The translations under genes were made by a program, and so were the position numbers. Shown one piece after another: positions 51,248 to 59,635 of a DNA stretch of 64,000 nt. Positions within the stretch are counted from its first letter, which is position 1; each line of letters opens with the position of its first letter. The notes under the pieces were generated by a model that was not told where the DNA came from, did not search any database, and saw nothing but the letters and a program-made list of their open reading frames with translations. Source of the stretch: Cryobacterium sp. SO2 (GTDB taxonomy: Bacteria > Actinomycetota > Actinomycetes > Actinomycetales > Microbacteriaceae); assembly GCF_026151165.2 (NCBI RefSeq), contig NZ_CP117849.1, positions 4,033,437-4,097,436 of the forward strand, read 5' to 3'.

Positions 51248-52853
51248 CGGCGTCGGCCGCGCAAGCGCGATCCTCGCCTCCGGCACGCTGGTCTCGCGCC
51301 TCCTCGGGTTCCTCAAGGTCATCGTCTTCGCCCACATCATCGGCCAGATCGGCAACGTCCCCGACGCCTTCACCGTCGCGAATCAGCTGCCGAACACCGT
51401 GTACACGATCGTGGCCGGCGGCGTGCTCACCGCCGTTCTCGTGCCCCAGATCGTGCGCGCCAGCCTGCACGACGACGGGGGGACGGCGTATATCAACAAG
51501 CTCGTGACCCTGGCCCTCAGCATCCTGGCGGTGACGACCCTGGCCGCGACGCTACTCGCCCCCCTGATCACGCGTTTCATCGGCCTGGGCTTCTCCCCCG
51601 AGCAACTGTCGCTGGCCGTGGGCTTCGCCTACTGGTGCCTGCCGCAGATTTTCTTCTACGGCCTCTACACGGTGCTGGGCGAGGTGCTCAACGCCCGCAA
51701 GTCTTTCGGCCCGTTCACCTGGGTGCCCGTCCTCAACAACGTCATCTCCATCGGCGGACTCCTGCTCTTCGGGCTGCTCTTCGGCATCGACACGAACGGG
51801 CAGCGACCGCCCGGCGATTTCACACCGGGGATGACCGCGCTGCTGGCCGGCAGCGCAACGCTGGGCGTGGTGCTGCAAGCCGTGGTGCTGTACTACTTCT
51901 GGCGCCGCATCGGTCTGCGTTACCGTCCAGACTTCGCCTTCCGCGGTGTCGGGCTGGGTGCGGCCGGCAAGATGGCCAGCTGGACCTTCGGCATGCTGCT
52001 GCTCACGACCATCGCCGGCATCGTCGAGACCCAGGTGGTCACGCTCGCCTCCGGCGAAGGCGCCTCCTCCACCGTCATGAGCACGGCCTGGCTGATCTTC
52101 ATGCTGCCGCACTCGATCATCACCGTCTCCGTAGCCACCGCGTACTTCACCCGCATGAGTGAGCACGCCGCGCGCGATGACACCGACAAGCTTCGTACGG
52201 ATGCGTCCTCGGCGATCCGGGGAACCACCCTGCTGATCGTGCTGGCCAGTGCCGTCATCATGGTCTGTGCTTACCCGTTCGCCACGGTGTTCGGCGAAGC
52301 CGGGTTCGCCCAGGTGCAGGCCATCGGCAATGTCATCATCGCGTTCCTGCTCGGCCTGGTGGCGTTCTGTGTGCTCTTCGTCGTGCAGCGCACGTTCTAC
52401 GCCCTCGGCGACACCCGCACCCCGTTCTTCTTCACGCTGTTCCAGGTCATCCTCGTCATCACCGGCGTGCTCGGCTGCGCCCTGCTGCCGGCGGAATGGA
52501 TCGCCTTCGGCATCGCCCTCGTGGTGACAGTGTCGGGGATCCTGCAGGCGCTCCTGGCCGCGTGGCTGTTGCGCAAGCGGCTCGGTGGCATCGACGGGCG
52601 TCGCATCCTGCGCAGCCTGGTGAAGTATGTCGTGGCCGTCCTTGTCCCGGTCGTCGCGGGGATCGGCATCCTGGTGGCGCTGGGCGGCACCTCGGCCGGG
52701 GGCTTCGCCGTGTCGGGCATCGCCCCGGCGATCCTGTCCATGATCCTGATCGGGTCGGTCATGTCCGGCCTGTACTTCGGTCTCCTGCTGCTCATGCGCA
52801 GCGACGAGCTGCATGGCTTCCTGGCACCCCTGATGGCCCGGTTGCGACGCTGA
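51240..52853 (+). CDS. murJ: Lipid II flippase MurJ (MviN)
   Basis: 537 residues, about 14 membrane helices: SAILASGTLVSRLLGFLKVI at the start, LNARKSFGPFTWVPVLNNVI, FTRMSEHAARDDTDKL and QRTFYALGDTRTPFFFTLFQ. It flips lipid II across the membrane for peptidoglycan synthesis. The pseudokinase and extracellular domain fused to mycobacterial MviN are absent, so this is the plain flippase. The GTG at 51240 overlaps the DUF6049 stop; the exact start is uncertain by about ten codons. Confidence 0.93.
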   Translation: MASGVGRASAILASGTLVSRLLGFLKVIVFAHIIGQIGNVPDAFTVANQLPNTVYTIVAGGVLTAVLVPQIVRASLHDDGGTAYINKLVTLALSILAVTTLAATLLAPLITRFIGLGFSPEQLSLAVGFAYWCLPQIFFYGLYTVLGEVLNARKSFGPFTWVPVLNNVISIGGLLLFGLLFGIDTNGQRPPGDFTPGMTALLAGSATLGVVLQAVVLYYFWRRIGLRYRPDFAFRGVGLGAAGKMASWTFGMLLLTTIAGIVETQVVTLASGEGASSTVMSTAWLIFMLPHSIITVSVATAYFTRMSEHAARDDTDKLRTDASSAIRGTTLLIVLASAVIMVCAYPFATVFGEAGFAQVQAIGNVIIAFLLGLVAFCVLFVVQRTFYALGDTRTPFFFTLFQVILVITGVLGCALLPAEWIAFGIALVVTVSGILQALLAAWLLRKRLGGIDGRRILRSLVKYVVAVLVPVVAGIGILVALGGTSAGGFAVSGIAPAILSMILIGSVMSGLYFGLLLLMRSDELHGFLAPLMARLRR

Positions 52854-52933
52854 GCTGAGCCGCCTGACGACGGCTGCGGCGTAACGCGGGGCTGAACGTC
52901 ACCTGTACACGGGGGTGAGGCGCCGGACGTCGC

Positions 52934-52959
52934 GGAATACCATCCGATTAGGATGTGTT
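52934..52959 (+). promoter_or_regulatory. SigR/SigH-type promoter of trxB
   Basis: GGAAT (52934-52938), 18 bases, then GTT (52957-52959). This is the spacing and sequence of promoters read by the thiol-stress sigma factors SigR of Streptomyces and SigH of mycobacteria, for which trxB-trxA is the classic target. It lies ~60 bases before the trxB start codon. The matching sigma factor is not identified in the window. Confidence 0.78.
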
Positions 52960-53017
52960 GTACCCGAATGTGAGGCGCCGAAGGGCGTCTCTCCCACTGA
53001 TTTCAAGGAGTCTCCGC

Positions 53018-53992
53018 GTGCGTCAGATCATCATCATCGGTTCGGGCCCTGCCGGGTTCACGGCCGCCATTTACGCCGCACGCGCCAACATGAAGCCGCT
53101 CTTGATCGCCAGTTCGGTCGAGGCCGGCGGTGAGTTGATGAACACCACCGATGTGGAGAACTTCCCCGGATTCGCCGACGGCATCCAGGGCCCCGAGCTG
53201 ATGGCCAAGATGCAGGAGCAGGCCGAGAAGTTCGGCACAGAGGTCGTCTACGACGACGTCACCAAGCTGGAATTCGGCGACACCGTCAAGACGGTCACCC
53301 TCGGCAACGGCGAGAAGCACGAGGCGCTGTCAGTGATCTTCGCCACGGGGTCTGCCTACCGCAAGCTCGGCATCCACGATGAGGAGCGTCTGAGCGGCCG
53401 GGGTGTGTCCTGGTGCGCCACCTGCGACGGTTTCTTCTTCAAGGAGAAGGTCATCGCCGTCGTCGGCGGTGGCGACTCCGCCATGGAAGAGGCCACCTTC
53501 CTCACCCGCTTCGCGAGCAAGGTCTACATCATCCACCGCAAGGACACCCTGCGCGCCTCCAAGATCATGCAGGAACGCGCCCTGGCGCACCCGAAGATCG
53601 AGTTCGTGTGGAACACCGAGGTTGTCGGCATCGACGGCGAGGAGGCCGTTGAGGGTCTGCGTCTGCGCGACACCGTCACCGGCGCCGAGAGCTCCCTCCC
53701 GGTCGGCGGCCTGTTCGTGGCAATCGGCAACGACCCGCGCACGCACCTCGTGCACGACCTGCTCGACCTCACCAGCGACGGCACCATCGCCGTCGCCGGG
53801 CGGTCCTCCAAGACCAGCCAGGCGGGCGTGTTCGCCGCCGGAGACGTCATCGACCCCACCTACCGCCAGGCCGTCACCGCGGCCGCCAGCGGCACCGTGG
53901 CCGCCCTGGACGCCGAGCACTACCTGGCTACCCTCCCCGAGGATCTGCTGGCTCAGGCCGGCGACCCCGAATTTGCAAGCGTCACCAACTAA
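53018..53992 (+). CDS. trxB: Thioredoxin reductase
   Basis: 324 residues. FAD site IIIIGSGPAGFTAAIYAARA, redox pair C133 and C136 in SWCATCDGFFF, NADPH site VVGGGDSAMEEATFL, and the C-terminal FAD motif GVFAAGDVIDPTYRQA. It reduces thioredoxin with NADPH. The GTG at 53018 has AAGGAG seven bases upstream; the longer frame is not supported. Followed by trxA after 10 bases, and controlled by a SigR/SigH-type promoter. Confidence 0.97.
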   Translation: MRQIIIIGSGPAGFTAAIYAARANMKPLLIASSVEAGGELMNTTDVENFPGFADGIQGPELMAKMQEQAEKFGTEVVYDDVTKLEFGDTVKTVTLGNGEKHEALSVIFATGSAYRKLGIHDEERLSGRGVSWCATCDGFFFKEKVIAVVGGGDSAMEEATFLTRFASKVYIIHRKDTLRASKIMQERALAHPKIEFVWNTEVVGIDGEEAVEGLRLRDTVTGAESSLPVGGLFVAIGNDPRTHLVHDLLDLTSDGTIAVAGRSSKTSQAGVFAAGDVIDPTYRQAVTAAASGTVAALDAEHYLATLPEDLLAQAGDPEFASVTN

Positions 53993-54002
53993 GGAGCACC
54001 AC

Positions 54003-54326
54003 ATGTCTGCACGCGCCGTCACCGACGCCACCTTCGACCAGGAAGTCATCAACAACGAGAAGACCGTCCTGGTGGACTTCTGGGCCGAGTGGTGTGGCCC
54101 GTGTCGCGCCGTCAGCCCGATCCTCGACCAGATCGCCGCTGAGAACGCCGACAAGATCGACATCGTCAAGCTGAACGTCGACGACCACCCGGCCCTGGCC
54201 GCGAAGTACATGATCACCTCCATCCCCGCGATGAAGGTGTTCCAGAAGGGCGAGGTCGTCAAGACCGTCATCGGCGCCAAGCCGAAGCCTGCCCTCGAAG
54301 CCGACCTGGCCGCCTACCTCCAGTAG
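54003..54326 (+). CDS. trxA: Thioredoxin
   Basis: 107 residues with the active site FWAEWCGPCRAVSPIL (C31, C34) and the cis-proline in ITSIPAMKVFQKGE. The standard reductant partner of TrxB, encoded 10 bases upstream, in one operon. AAGGAG precedes the ATG. A strong terminator follows the stop. Confidence 0.97.
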   Translation: MSARAVTDATFDQEVINNEKTVLVDFWAEWCGPCRAVSPILDQIAAENADKIDIVKLNVDDHPALAAKYMITSIPAMKVFQKGEVVKTVIGAKPKPALEADLAAYLQ

Positions 54327-54350
54327 CCGCGGCAGGTTCTTCCGAACCCC

Positions 54351-54383
54351 ACACCCGCCCGGCACACGCCGGGCGGGTGTTTT
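54351..54383 (+). terminator. Rho-independent terminator after trxA
   Basis: Arms 54351-54363 and 54368-54380 (ACACCCGCCCGGC / GCCGGGCGGGTGT) pair perfectly over 13 bases with loop ACAC, followed by TTTT. About 25 bases after the trxA stop. Confidence 0.93.
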
Positions 54384-54468
54384 CGTGTATCCGCCCGGCT
54401 ATTTACGCTGATGCGGACAGCACACGCGCCACCCCATACGATTAAGGCCTCACCAGAACGGATATGAC

Positions 54469-55788
54469 GTGACAGCGATAGGCACCCCCCAGGCCGGCAA
54501 CAACCTCGACCCGTGGTACCACCACTACGCCGAGCGAGCCGCCGCCCTGCGCGCCTCCGAGGTGCGTGCCCTCTTCGCGGTCGCCTCCCGTCCCGAGGTT
54601 GTCTCCCTGGCCGGCGGCATGCCGTATGTGGCGGCCCTGCCGCAGGACCTCGTCATGAGCGCCATGGAGAACGTCATGCGGAAGCAAGGCCCCGTTGCCT
54701 TGCAATATGGCTCTGGTCAGGGAGTTCCCTTGTTTCGGGAGCAAATTCTGGAGGTCATGGCACTGGAAGGCATCCGCGCGAACGCCGACGATGTCGTGGT
54801 GACCACCGGATCCCAGCACGCGCTCGAGCTGGTCAGCAAGCTCTTCCTCGACCCCGGTGACGTCGTGATCTCCGAGGGTCCGAGCTACGTCACGGCGATG
54901 GTCATCTTCAAGTCCTACCAGGCCGATGTGGATCATGTGCCCATGGACGAGCACGGCATGATTCCCGAGGCACTGCGCGAGCACATCGCCCGTCTCAAGG
55001 CTGACGGTCGCAAGATCAAGTTCCTGTACACGATTCCGAGTTTCCACAATCCGGCCGGAGTCACCCTGAGCTGGGCCCGACGGGTCGAGATCCTGGAGAT
55101 CGCCCGGCAGAATCAGATCCTTGTTCTCGAGGACAACCCGTACGGCTTGCTCTACTTCGACCAGAAGGCACCGGACGCGATGCGGTCGGTGGAGCGCGAC
55201 GGGGTCGTGTACCTCGGCACCTTCTCCAAGACCCTTGCTCCGGGCTTCCGGGTGGGCTGGGCGCTGGCGCCGCACGCGATCCGGGAGAAGCTGGTGCTCG
55301 CTAACGAAGCCGCAGTGCTCTCCCCCAGCTCGTTCAGCCAGCTGGTGATCTCCGAGTATCTGGCCACGGCGGACTGGAAGGGTCAGATCAACACCTTCCG
55401 CGGCGTCTACCGGGAGCGCAAGAACGCCATGCTCTCCGCCCTCACTGAATACCTGCCCGAACTCACCTGGACGAACCCCAACGGAGGATTCTACGTCTGG
55501 CTCAGCCTGCCCGACACCCTCGACTCCAAGGCCATGCTCCCGCGCGCGGTCAAAGAGCTCGTGGCTTACACCCCGGGTACGGCGTTCTTCGCGGATGGCC
55601 AGGGTCGCCAGAACATCCGACTCTCGTTCTGTTATCCCACTCCCGAGCACATCCGGCTGGGCATCCGCCGGCTCGCCACTGTCATCCGTGACGAACTCGA
55701 GCTGCTGGACACGTTCGCCGGCACGGGTTCCCTGTCTCCGGCCCACGACGGACGCCGCTTCGGCGCCCCGCCGCCCGACATCAACTAA
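54469..55788 (+). CDS. PLP-dependent class I/II aminotransferase
   Basis: 439 residues. Fold-type I: VVSLAGGMPYVAALP at the N-terminus, TTGSQHALELVSKLFLDPGD, IPSFHNPAG (substrate site), VLEDNPYGLLYFDQKA and the PLP lysine K254 in GTFSKTLAPGFRVGW. This resembles the 2-aminoadipate/aromatic aminotransferase group and the aminotransferase half of MocR regulators, but it has no DNA-binding domain. The substrate is not clear. GTG start at 54469; CATACGAT at about 54434 could be a -10 element. Ddl-like gene follows 41 bases later. Confidence 0.85.
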   Translation: MTAIGTPQAGNNLDPWYHHYAERAAALRASEVRALFAVASRPEVVSLAGGMPYVAALPQDLVMSAMENVMRKQGPVALQYGSGQGVPLFREQILEVMALEGIRANADDVVVTTGSQHALELVSKLFLDPGDVVISEGPSYVTAMVIFKSYQADVDHVPMDEHGMIPEALREHIARLKADGRKIKFLYTIPSFHNPAGVTLSWARRVEILEIARQNQILVLEDNPYGLLYFDQKAPDAMRSVERDGVVYLGTFSKTLAPGFRVGWALAPHAIREKLVLANEAAVLSPSSFSQLVISEYLATADWKGQINTFRGVYRERKNAMLSALTEYLPELTWTNPNGGFYVWLSLPDTLDSKAMLPRAVKELVAYTPGTAFFADGQGRQNIRLSFCYPTPEHIRLGIRRLATVIRDELELLDTFAGTGSLSPAHDGRRFGAPPPDIN

Positions 55789-55829
55789 GTCCTGTTACTT
55801 TCGGCACGAGCTAAGGAGAACCCCAGATC

Positions 55830-56789
55830 ATGAGCGAAACCGAGTTTCTTGACATTGTGGTGCTCGCCGGCGGCATTTCGCACGAGCGGGACGTCTCCAT
55901 GCGGAGTGGCCGCCGCGTTGCCGACGAACTGACGAGCCTGGGCCACATCGTCGTTGTCCTCGACCCCCAGGCCGGGCTCCTCACCGAGCTTGCACGCCGG
56001 CAGCCCGATGTCATCTGGCCGGTTCTGCACGGTGCGACCGGTGAGGATGGCGCCCTGCTGTCCCTGCTCGAGACCACAGGGATTCCGCACGTGGGCCCGC
56101 GCGGAACCGCGGCCGGTCTCGCGTGGTCGAAGCCAACCGCTAAAGAGCTCGTCCGCCGGGCGGGATACGCCACACCGGCCTGGATCGCGCTGTCCCGCGA
56201 GACCTTCCGTGACCTCGGAGCGGCCAGCGTGCTGGAGCACCTCGTCAGCGCGCTGGGTGCACCACTCGTCGTGAAGCCGGCCCAGGGCGGCTCCGCCCAG
56301 GGCGTCACCATCGTCGAAACCGCCGCAGGACTCCCCCGCGCCATGGTGGATGCCTACACCTATGCCGACACGGCCCTCGTTGAGACCAAGATCGAGGGCA
56401 CCGAACTCGCCGTCACGGTCATCGACACTGGGGCAGGTCCCGTGGCACTGCCGGCTGTGGAGATCGTTCCCGTGAGTGGCGTCTTCAGCTTCGAAGCACG
56501 TTACAACGCCGGCGAGACCCTCTTCTTCACGCCGGCGCGCATCGCCCCGGAGGTCGCGCAGCGCGTTGCCGACACTGCCGTGGCCATTCACAGCCTGCTG
56601 GGCCTGGCGCAGCTTTCCCGGATCGACCTCATGGTGGATGCAGAAGGAGTCGCCTGGTTCCTGGAGGCGAATGTGCTCCCCGGCCTCACCGAGACGTCGC
56701 TGGCGCCTCAGTCGATCGAGGCCTCCGGTGAATCACTCGCCTCCGTGTACGCCGCACTCGCCCGCGCGGCATCGCTCAGCCTCAAGTAG
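55830..56789 (+). CDS. D-alanine-D-alanine ligase family protein
   Basis: 319 residues. ATP-grasp enzyme: VVLAGGISHERDVSMRSGRR at the N-terminus, WPVLHGATGEDGALLSLLET, APLVVKPAQGGSAQGVTIVE, RYNAGETLFFTPARI and the C-terminal LEANVLPGLTETSLAPQSIE. These fit Ddl, which makes D-Ala-D-Ala for the cell wall, but the copy here is short and some motifs differ (LEANVLPG instead of LEVNTxPG), so a related dipeptide ligase is possible. AAGGAG precedes the ATG. The gene lies directly before the first parS site. Confidence 0.8.
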   Translation: MSETEFLDIVVLAGGISHERDVSMRSGRRVADELTSLGHIVVVLDPQAGLLTELARRQPDVIWPVLHGATGEDGALLSLLETTGIPHVGPRGTAAGLAWSKPTAKELVRRAGYATPAWIALSRETFRDLGAASVLEHLVSALGAPLVVKPAQGGSAQGVTIVETAAGLPRAMVDAYTYADTALVETKIEGTELAVTVIDTGAGPVALPAVEIVPVSGVFSFEARYNAGETLFFTPARIAPEVAQRVADTAVAIHSLLGLAQLSRIDLMVDAEGVAWFLEANVLPGLTETSLAPQSIEASGESLASVYAALARAASLSLK

Positions 56790-56799
56790 AAGCCCGCCA

Positions 56800-56815
56800 T
56801 GTTTCACGTGAAACA
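56800..56815. promoter_or_regulatory. parS site 1 (perfect)
   Basis: TGTTTCACGTGAAACA is the exact 16-base parS consensus and perfectly palindromic. It lies 10 bases after the Ddl-like stop codon. ParB binds here. Confidence 0.95.
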
Positions 56816-56837
56816 TGGCTGCTCGCGCGGGTAGTCA

Positions 56838-56849
56838 CCCCCCCCCCCC
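56838..56849. repeat. Run of 12 cytosines
   Basis: A C12 homopolymer in otherwise non-coding sequence between parS sites 1 and 2. Such runs are prone to slippage and to sequencing error. Confidence 0.8.
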
Positions 56850-56937
56850 GCTGCTTCGACCACTCGCACCTGAGGGTGAGCTGCAGGGTCCGATCCACTG
56901 AGGCACGCGCGACTCCCTCGGGCGCCAATCCACCCCA

Positions 56938-56953
56938 TGTTTCACGTGAAACG
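56938..56953. promoter_or_regulatory. parS site 2
   Basis: TGTTTCACGTGAAACG, one base off the 16-base consensus at the last position; the 14-base core is perfect. Confidence 0.93.
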
Positions 56954-56998
56954 GCCTATCGGGCCCATAGATTGGTCTAAATGGGCCAATCTCACCGA

Positions 56999-57014
56999 TG
57001 TTTCACGTGAAACC
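56999..57014. promoter_or_regulatory. parS site 3
   Basis: TGTTTCACGTGAAACC, one base off the consensus at the last position. It is 61 bases from site 2. Confidence 0.93.
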
Positions 57015-57102
57015 GGCACGCAATGAGTCGCATTTGTCTCCCTGGACAGCGCGATCGCCCTCAGGAGCCAGACCTAAGTCGCGCCGGAATCAGCCCCCTG
57101 TC

Positions 57103-57985
57103 GCTAGTCAAGCTGGTCGAGACCCCACTCCCCCACCGTATCCAGGCCCCCGCGAACTGCAGAGGTACTGGTCTCGACAAGCTCGACCAACGCGGGGTGC
57201 GGCGACCACGCATCTACGATTGCGACACCTAGAAAAGCACCATCTAGCTCGTCGAGCCGGTCCAAACCCTCGGCCTCACTCCACATCCAGGACCTCGCGA
57301 ACTGCAGAGGAACTGGTCTCGACAGGCTCGACCAACGCGGGGGCGGGTAGACAACACGCCTACGTTGGCTACATCACGGACAGCACCCTCTCGCCGGTCG
57401 AGCCTGTCGAGACCCACCTCCCCGCCCATACAGGCCCTCGCGAACTGCAGACGAGCTGGTCTCGACAAGCTTGACCAACGCGGGGCGGGTCGAGAAACGG
57501 CAACGATGGCTACACGAAAAGCAACACGATCTCGCTGGTCGAGCTTGTCGAGACCCACCTCCCCCACCGCACCACATCCTCGCGAACCGCGGGCCTGCTG
57601 GTCTCGACACGCTCGACCGACGCGGGGTACGTCGACCAGACGTCTACGAATACCGCATCCAAAACAGCAAAACGTCGCTGGTTGAGCCTGTCGAGACCCC
57701 CACTCCCTACCGCAACCAGGCCCTCGCGAGCCGCAGACGAGCCGGTCTCGACAAGCTCGACCAAAGCGGGGCGGGTGATAACACGCCTACGTCGGCCACA
57801 TCACGGACAGCACAATCTCGCTCGTTGATCCTGTCGACACCACACTCCCCCACCGCAGGACATCCTCGGGAAACGCGGGCCTGCCGGTCTCGACTAACTC
57901 GACCAACGAGGAGTGCGTCGACGAGACGTCTACATTGGGCGCGCCCAAAATTGCAGCATCTCGCTGGTCGTGCTTGTCGAGACCA
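57103..57985. repeat. Tandem array of ~143-bp units (about six copies)
   Basis: Each unit carries an inverted pair: left arm around GGTCGAGCTTGTCGAGACC and right arm GGTCTCGACAAGCTCGACC. The right arms start near 57170, 57315, 57458, 57600, 57744 and 57886, so spacings are 145, 143, 142, 144 and 142. Between the arms is CCACTCCCCCACC-like sequence followed by CGCGAACTGCAGA-like sequence. Unit tails fall into types: units 2 and 5 share AACACGCCTACGT, and units 4 and 6 share CAGACGTCTACGAAT-like tails. Units are diverged (roughly 75-90% by eye). Not coding; open frames here are by-products. Confidence 0.9.
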
Positions 57986-58264
57986 AGTCATGGGATTCTG
58001 CACAAACGACGAGGCTACTGGAGGACCAGTTTACAAAATGCGACTTCGCCCGCCATCGGGGGTCCGACCCGTCGATTTCGTCGATATTGGGGTGAATTTG
58101 GGTGGATTCTGACTTTTTCGAAATGCGGAAATGCTGCTTAGGATCGTTTCTGATGACGTGAAAATGGGTGTTTTCTAGTGGTTTCACGTGAAACATCCGC
58201 GCTGATTGGAGACGTTGGGGCGCTCTACAGGATTCCATCCGATCCGAGATTGCCGCATTGCAAG
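57986..58264. other. AT-richer spacer between the two repeat arrays, holding parS 4
   Basis: After the last array unit the sequence becomes less GC-rich (for example TTTCGAAATGCGGAAATG), with no gene-like signal. It contains parS site 4 at 58180. Nothing else recognised. Confidence 0.5.
58180..58195. promoter_or_regulatory. parS site 4
   Basis: GGTTTCACGTGAAACA: 14-base core perfect, first base differs from consensus. Confidence 0.93.
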
Positions 58265-58270
58265 CTCGCC

Positions 58271-58545
58271 GGATCTCGACAAGCTCGATCAGCGGGATGG
58301 CCGGGCACACGCACCGGGTCGTAGGATCTCGACAGGCTCGATCAGCGAGGTGTCTGGGCTGGCACAACGAGTTGCCGGATCTCGAATAGCTCGATCAGCG
58401 GGATGGCCGGGCTGACACAACGGGTCGCGGGATCTCGACAAGCTCGATCAGTGAGATGGCTGAGCAGGCGCATCTGTTGCGGGATCTCGACAAGCTCGAT
58501 CAGCGAGATGGCTAAGCAGGCGCACCTGTTGCGGGATACCAACAG
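58271..58545. repeat. Tandem array of ~53-bp units (about five copies)
   Basis: Units begin with GGATCTCGACAAGCTCGATC, at 58271, 58324, 58377, 58430, 58482 and a partial one at 58534; spacings are 53, 53, 53, 52 and 52. The core CTCGACAAGCTCGA is shared with the right arm of the 143-bp array. Each unit continues with AGCGGGATGGCCGGGC-like and a GCACC..GGGTCG-like part. No inverted partner arm is present here. The two last units are the most alike. Confidence 0.9.
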
Positions 58546-58581
58546 GGCGAGATCAGCCGAGAGTGGACGTACGTGTAGCTA

Positions 58582-58597
58582 TGTTTCACGTGAAACA
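58582..58597. promoter_or_regulatory. parS site 5 (perfect)
   Basis: TGTTTCACGTGAAACA, exact consensus, 10 bases from the end of parB. Confidence 0.95.
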
Positions 58598-58606
58598 GTG
58601 GGCTCG

Positions 58607-59635
58607 CTAGTTGGATCCGAAGCCCGGCTCGCCGAGTACACCGAGGATGCGGTTGAGATCGCCGATTGTGGCAAAATCAACTGTGATCTGGCCTTTTCGT
58701 GCGCCCAAGTTGATCTTGACGCGGGTATCGAGACGGTCACCGAGGTGTTCGGCGATCTCATCGAGGTGTCCCTGGCGCTTCCCCGGGGCCGGCTTGACGA
58801 CAACCGGCTTCGGTCCTGCAGCAGCCGCTGCCTCTGCGGCGCGCACCGAGAGATCTTCGTTCACGATCTTGTCGGCCAGGCGCAGCATGCCGTCGAGGTC
58901 CCCCACCGAGAGAACGGCGCGAGCGTGTCCGGCAGAGAGAACCCCGGCCGCCACCCGCAGCTGAACGGATTCCGGCAGCTTCAGCAGGCGCAGGGTGTTG
59001 GTGATCTGCGGGCGGGAACGCCCGATCCGGCTCGCCAGTTCCTCCTGCGTGATGCCGAAGTCCGAGAGAAGCTGCTGATACGCGGATGCCTCTTCAAGCG
59101 GGTTCAGCTGGGCACGATGCAGATTCTCGAGAAGCGCGTCGCGCAGCATGTCGATGTCGGCGGTATCCCGCACGATCGCCGGGATGCTGTCGAGGCCGAC
59201 TTCCTTGGTCGCGCGCAGGCGCCGCTCCCCCATGACCAGCTCGTACTTGCCCGGCTGCTCGGCGAGGGGCCGCACCACGATCGGCTGAAGCACTCCCACC
59301 TCACGGATGCTGTGCACCAGCTCGGCGAGGTCGTCTTCGTCGAAGACGCTGCGTGGCTGCACCGCGTTCGGAACGATGTCCGCAGGATTGAGGTGCGCGA
59401 GGCGTGCTCCGGGAACCGGGAGCAGCTCTGTGCCGGACTCGTCCGCCACAGCGGAGCCCGCCGCGGCCTCATCGTTTCGCACGGACCCGGCCGTGGACGA
59501 GGCGCCCGCAGTACCCTCTGCGTGCGGAACCTCGTTGTACGGGAAGAACACGTCGACAGGACGTGCCTGTGATGGGTTGTCCTGCACCGGGATCAGCGAG
59601 CCAATACCGCGGCCGAGGCCTGTGCGTTTCGCCAT
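58607..59635 (-). CDS. parB: Chromosome partitioning protein ParB
   Basis: 342 residues. The N-terminus MAKRTGLGRGIGSLIPVQ is followed by a ~50-residue variable part. The CTPase/clamp domain has IVPNAVQPRSVFDEDDLAEL and GERRLRATKEVGLDSIPAIV (Arg patch). The helix-turn-helix is GITQEELASRIGRSRPQITN. The C-terminal dimer domain ends VDFATIGDLNRILGVLG. It loads at parS and spreads. Its ATG overlaps the parA stop (TAATG). Five of the six parS sites lie just downstream of it. Confidence 0.97.
   Translation of the reverse strand: MAKRTGLGRGIGSLIPVQDNPSQARPVDVFFPYNEVPHAEGTAGASSTAGSVRNDEAAAGSAVADESGTELLPVPGARLAHLNPADIVPNAVQPRSVFDEDDLAELVHSIREVGVLQPIVVRPLAEQPGKYELVMGERRLRATKEVGLDSIPAIVRDTADIDMLRDALLENLHRAQLNPLEEASAYQQLLSDFGITQEELASRIGRSRPQITNTLRLLKLPESVQLRVAAGVLSAGHARAVLSVGDLDGMLRLADKIVNEDLSVRAAEAAAAAGPKPVVVKPAPGKRQGHLDEIAEHLGDRLDTRVKINLGARKGQITVDFATIGDLNRILGVLGEPGFGSN

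Noticed and set aside
57471..58112. 213-residue open frame and similar ones in the 143-bp array
   Set aside because: The protein is only the repeat translated (repeated RACRD and LDKLDQ phrases). No ribosome site and no conserved start.
58271..58545. CRISPR array
   Set aside because: Repeats are in direct tandem with similar sequence throughout each 53-base unit; there are no unique spacers and no cas genes.
58403..59572. 389-residue open frame on the plus strand
   Set aside because: Starts in the 53-bp repeat array and runs antisense to parB; no family match.
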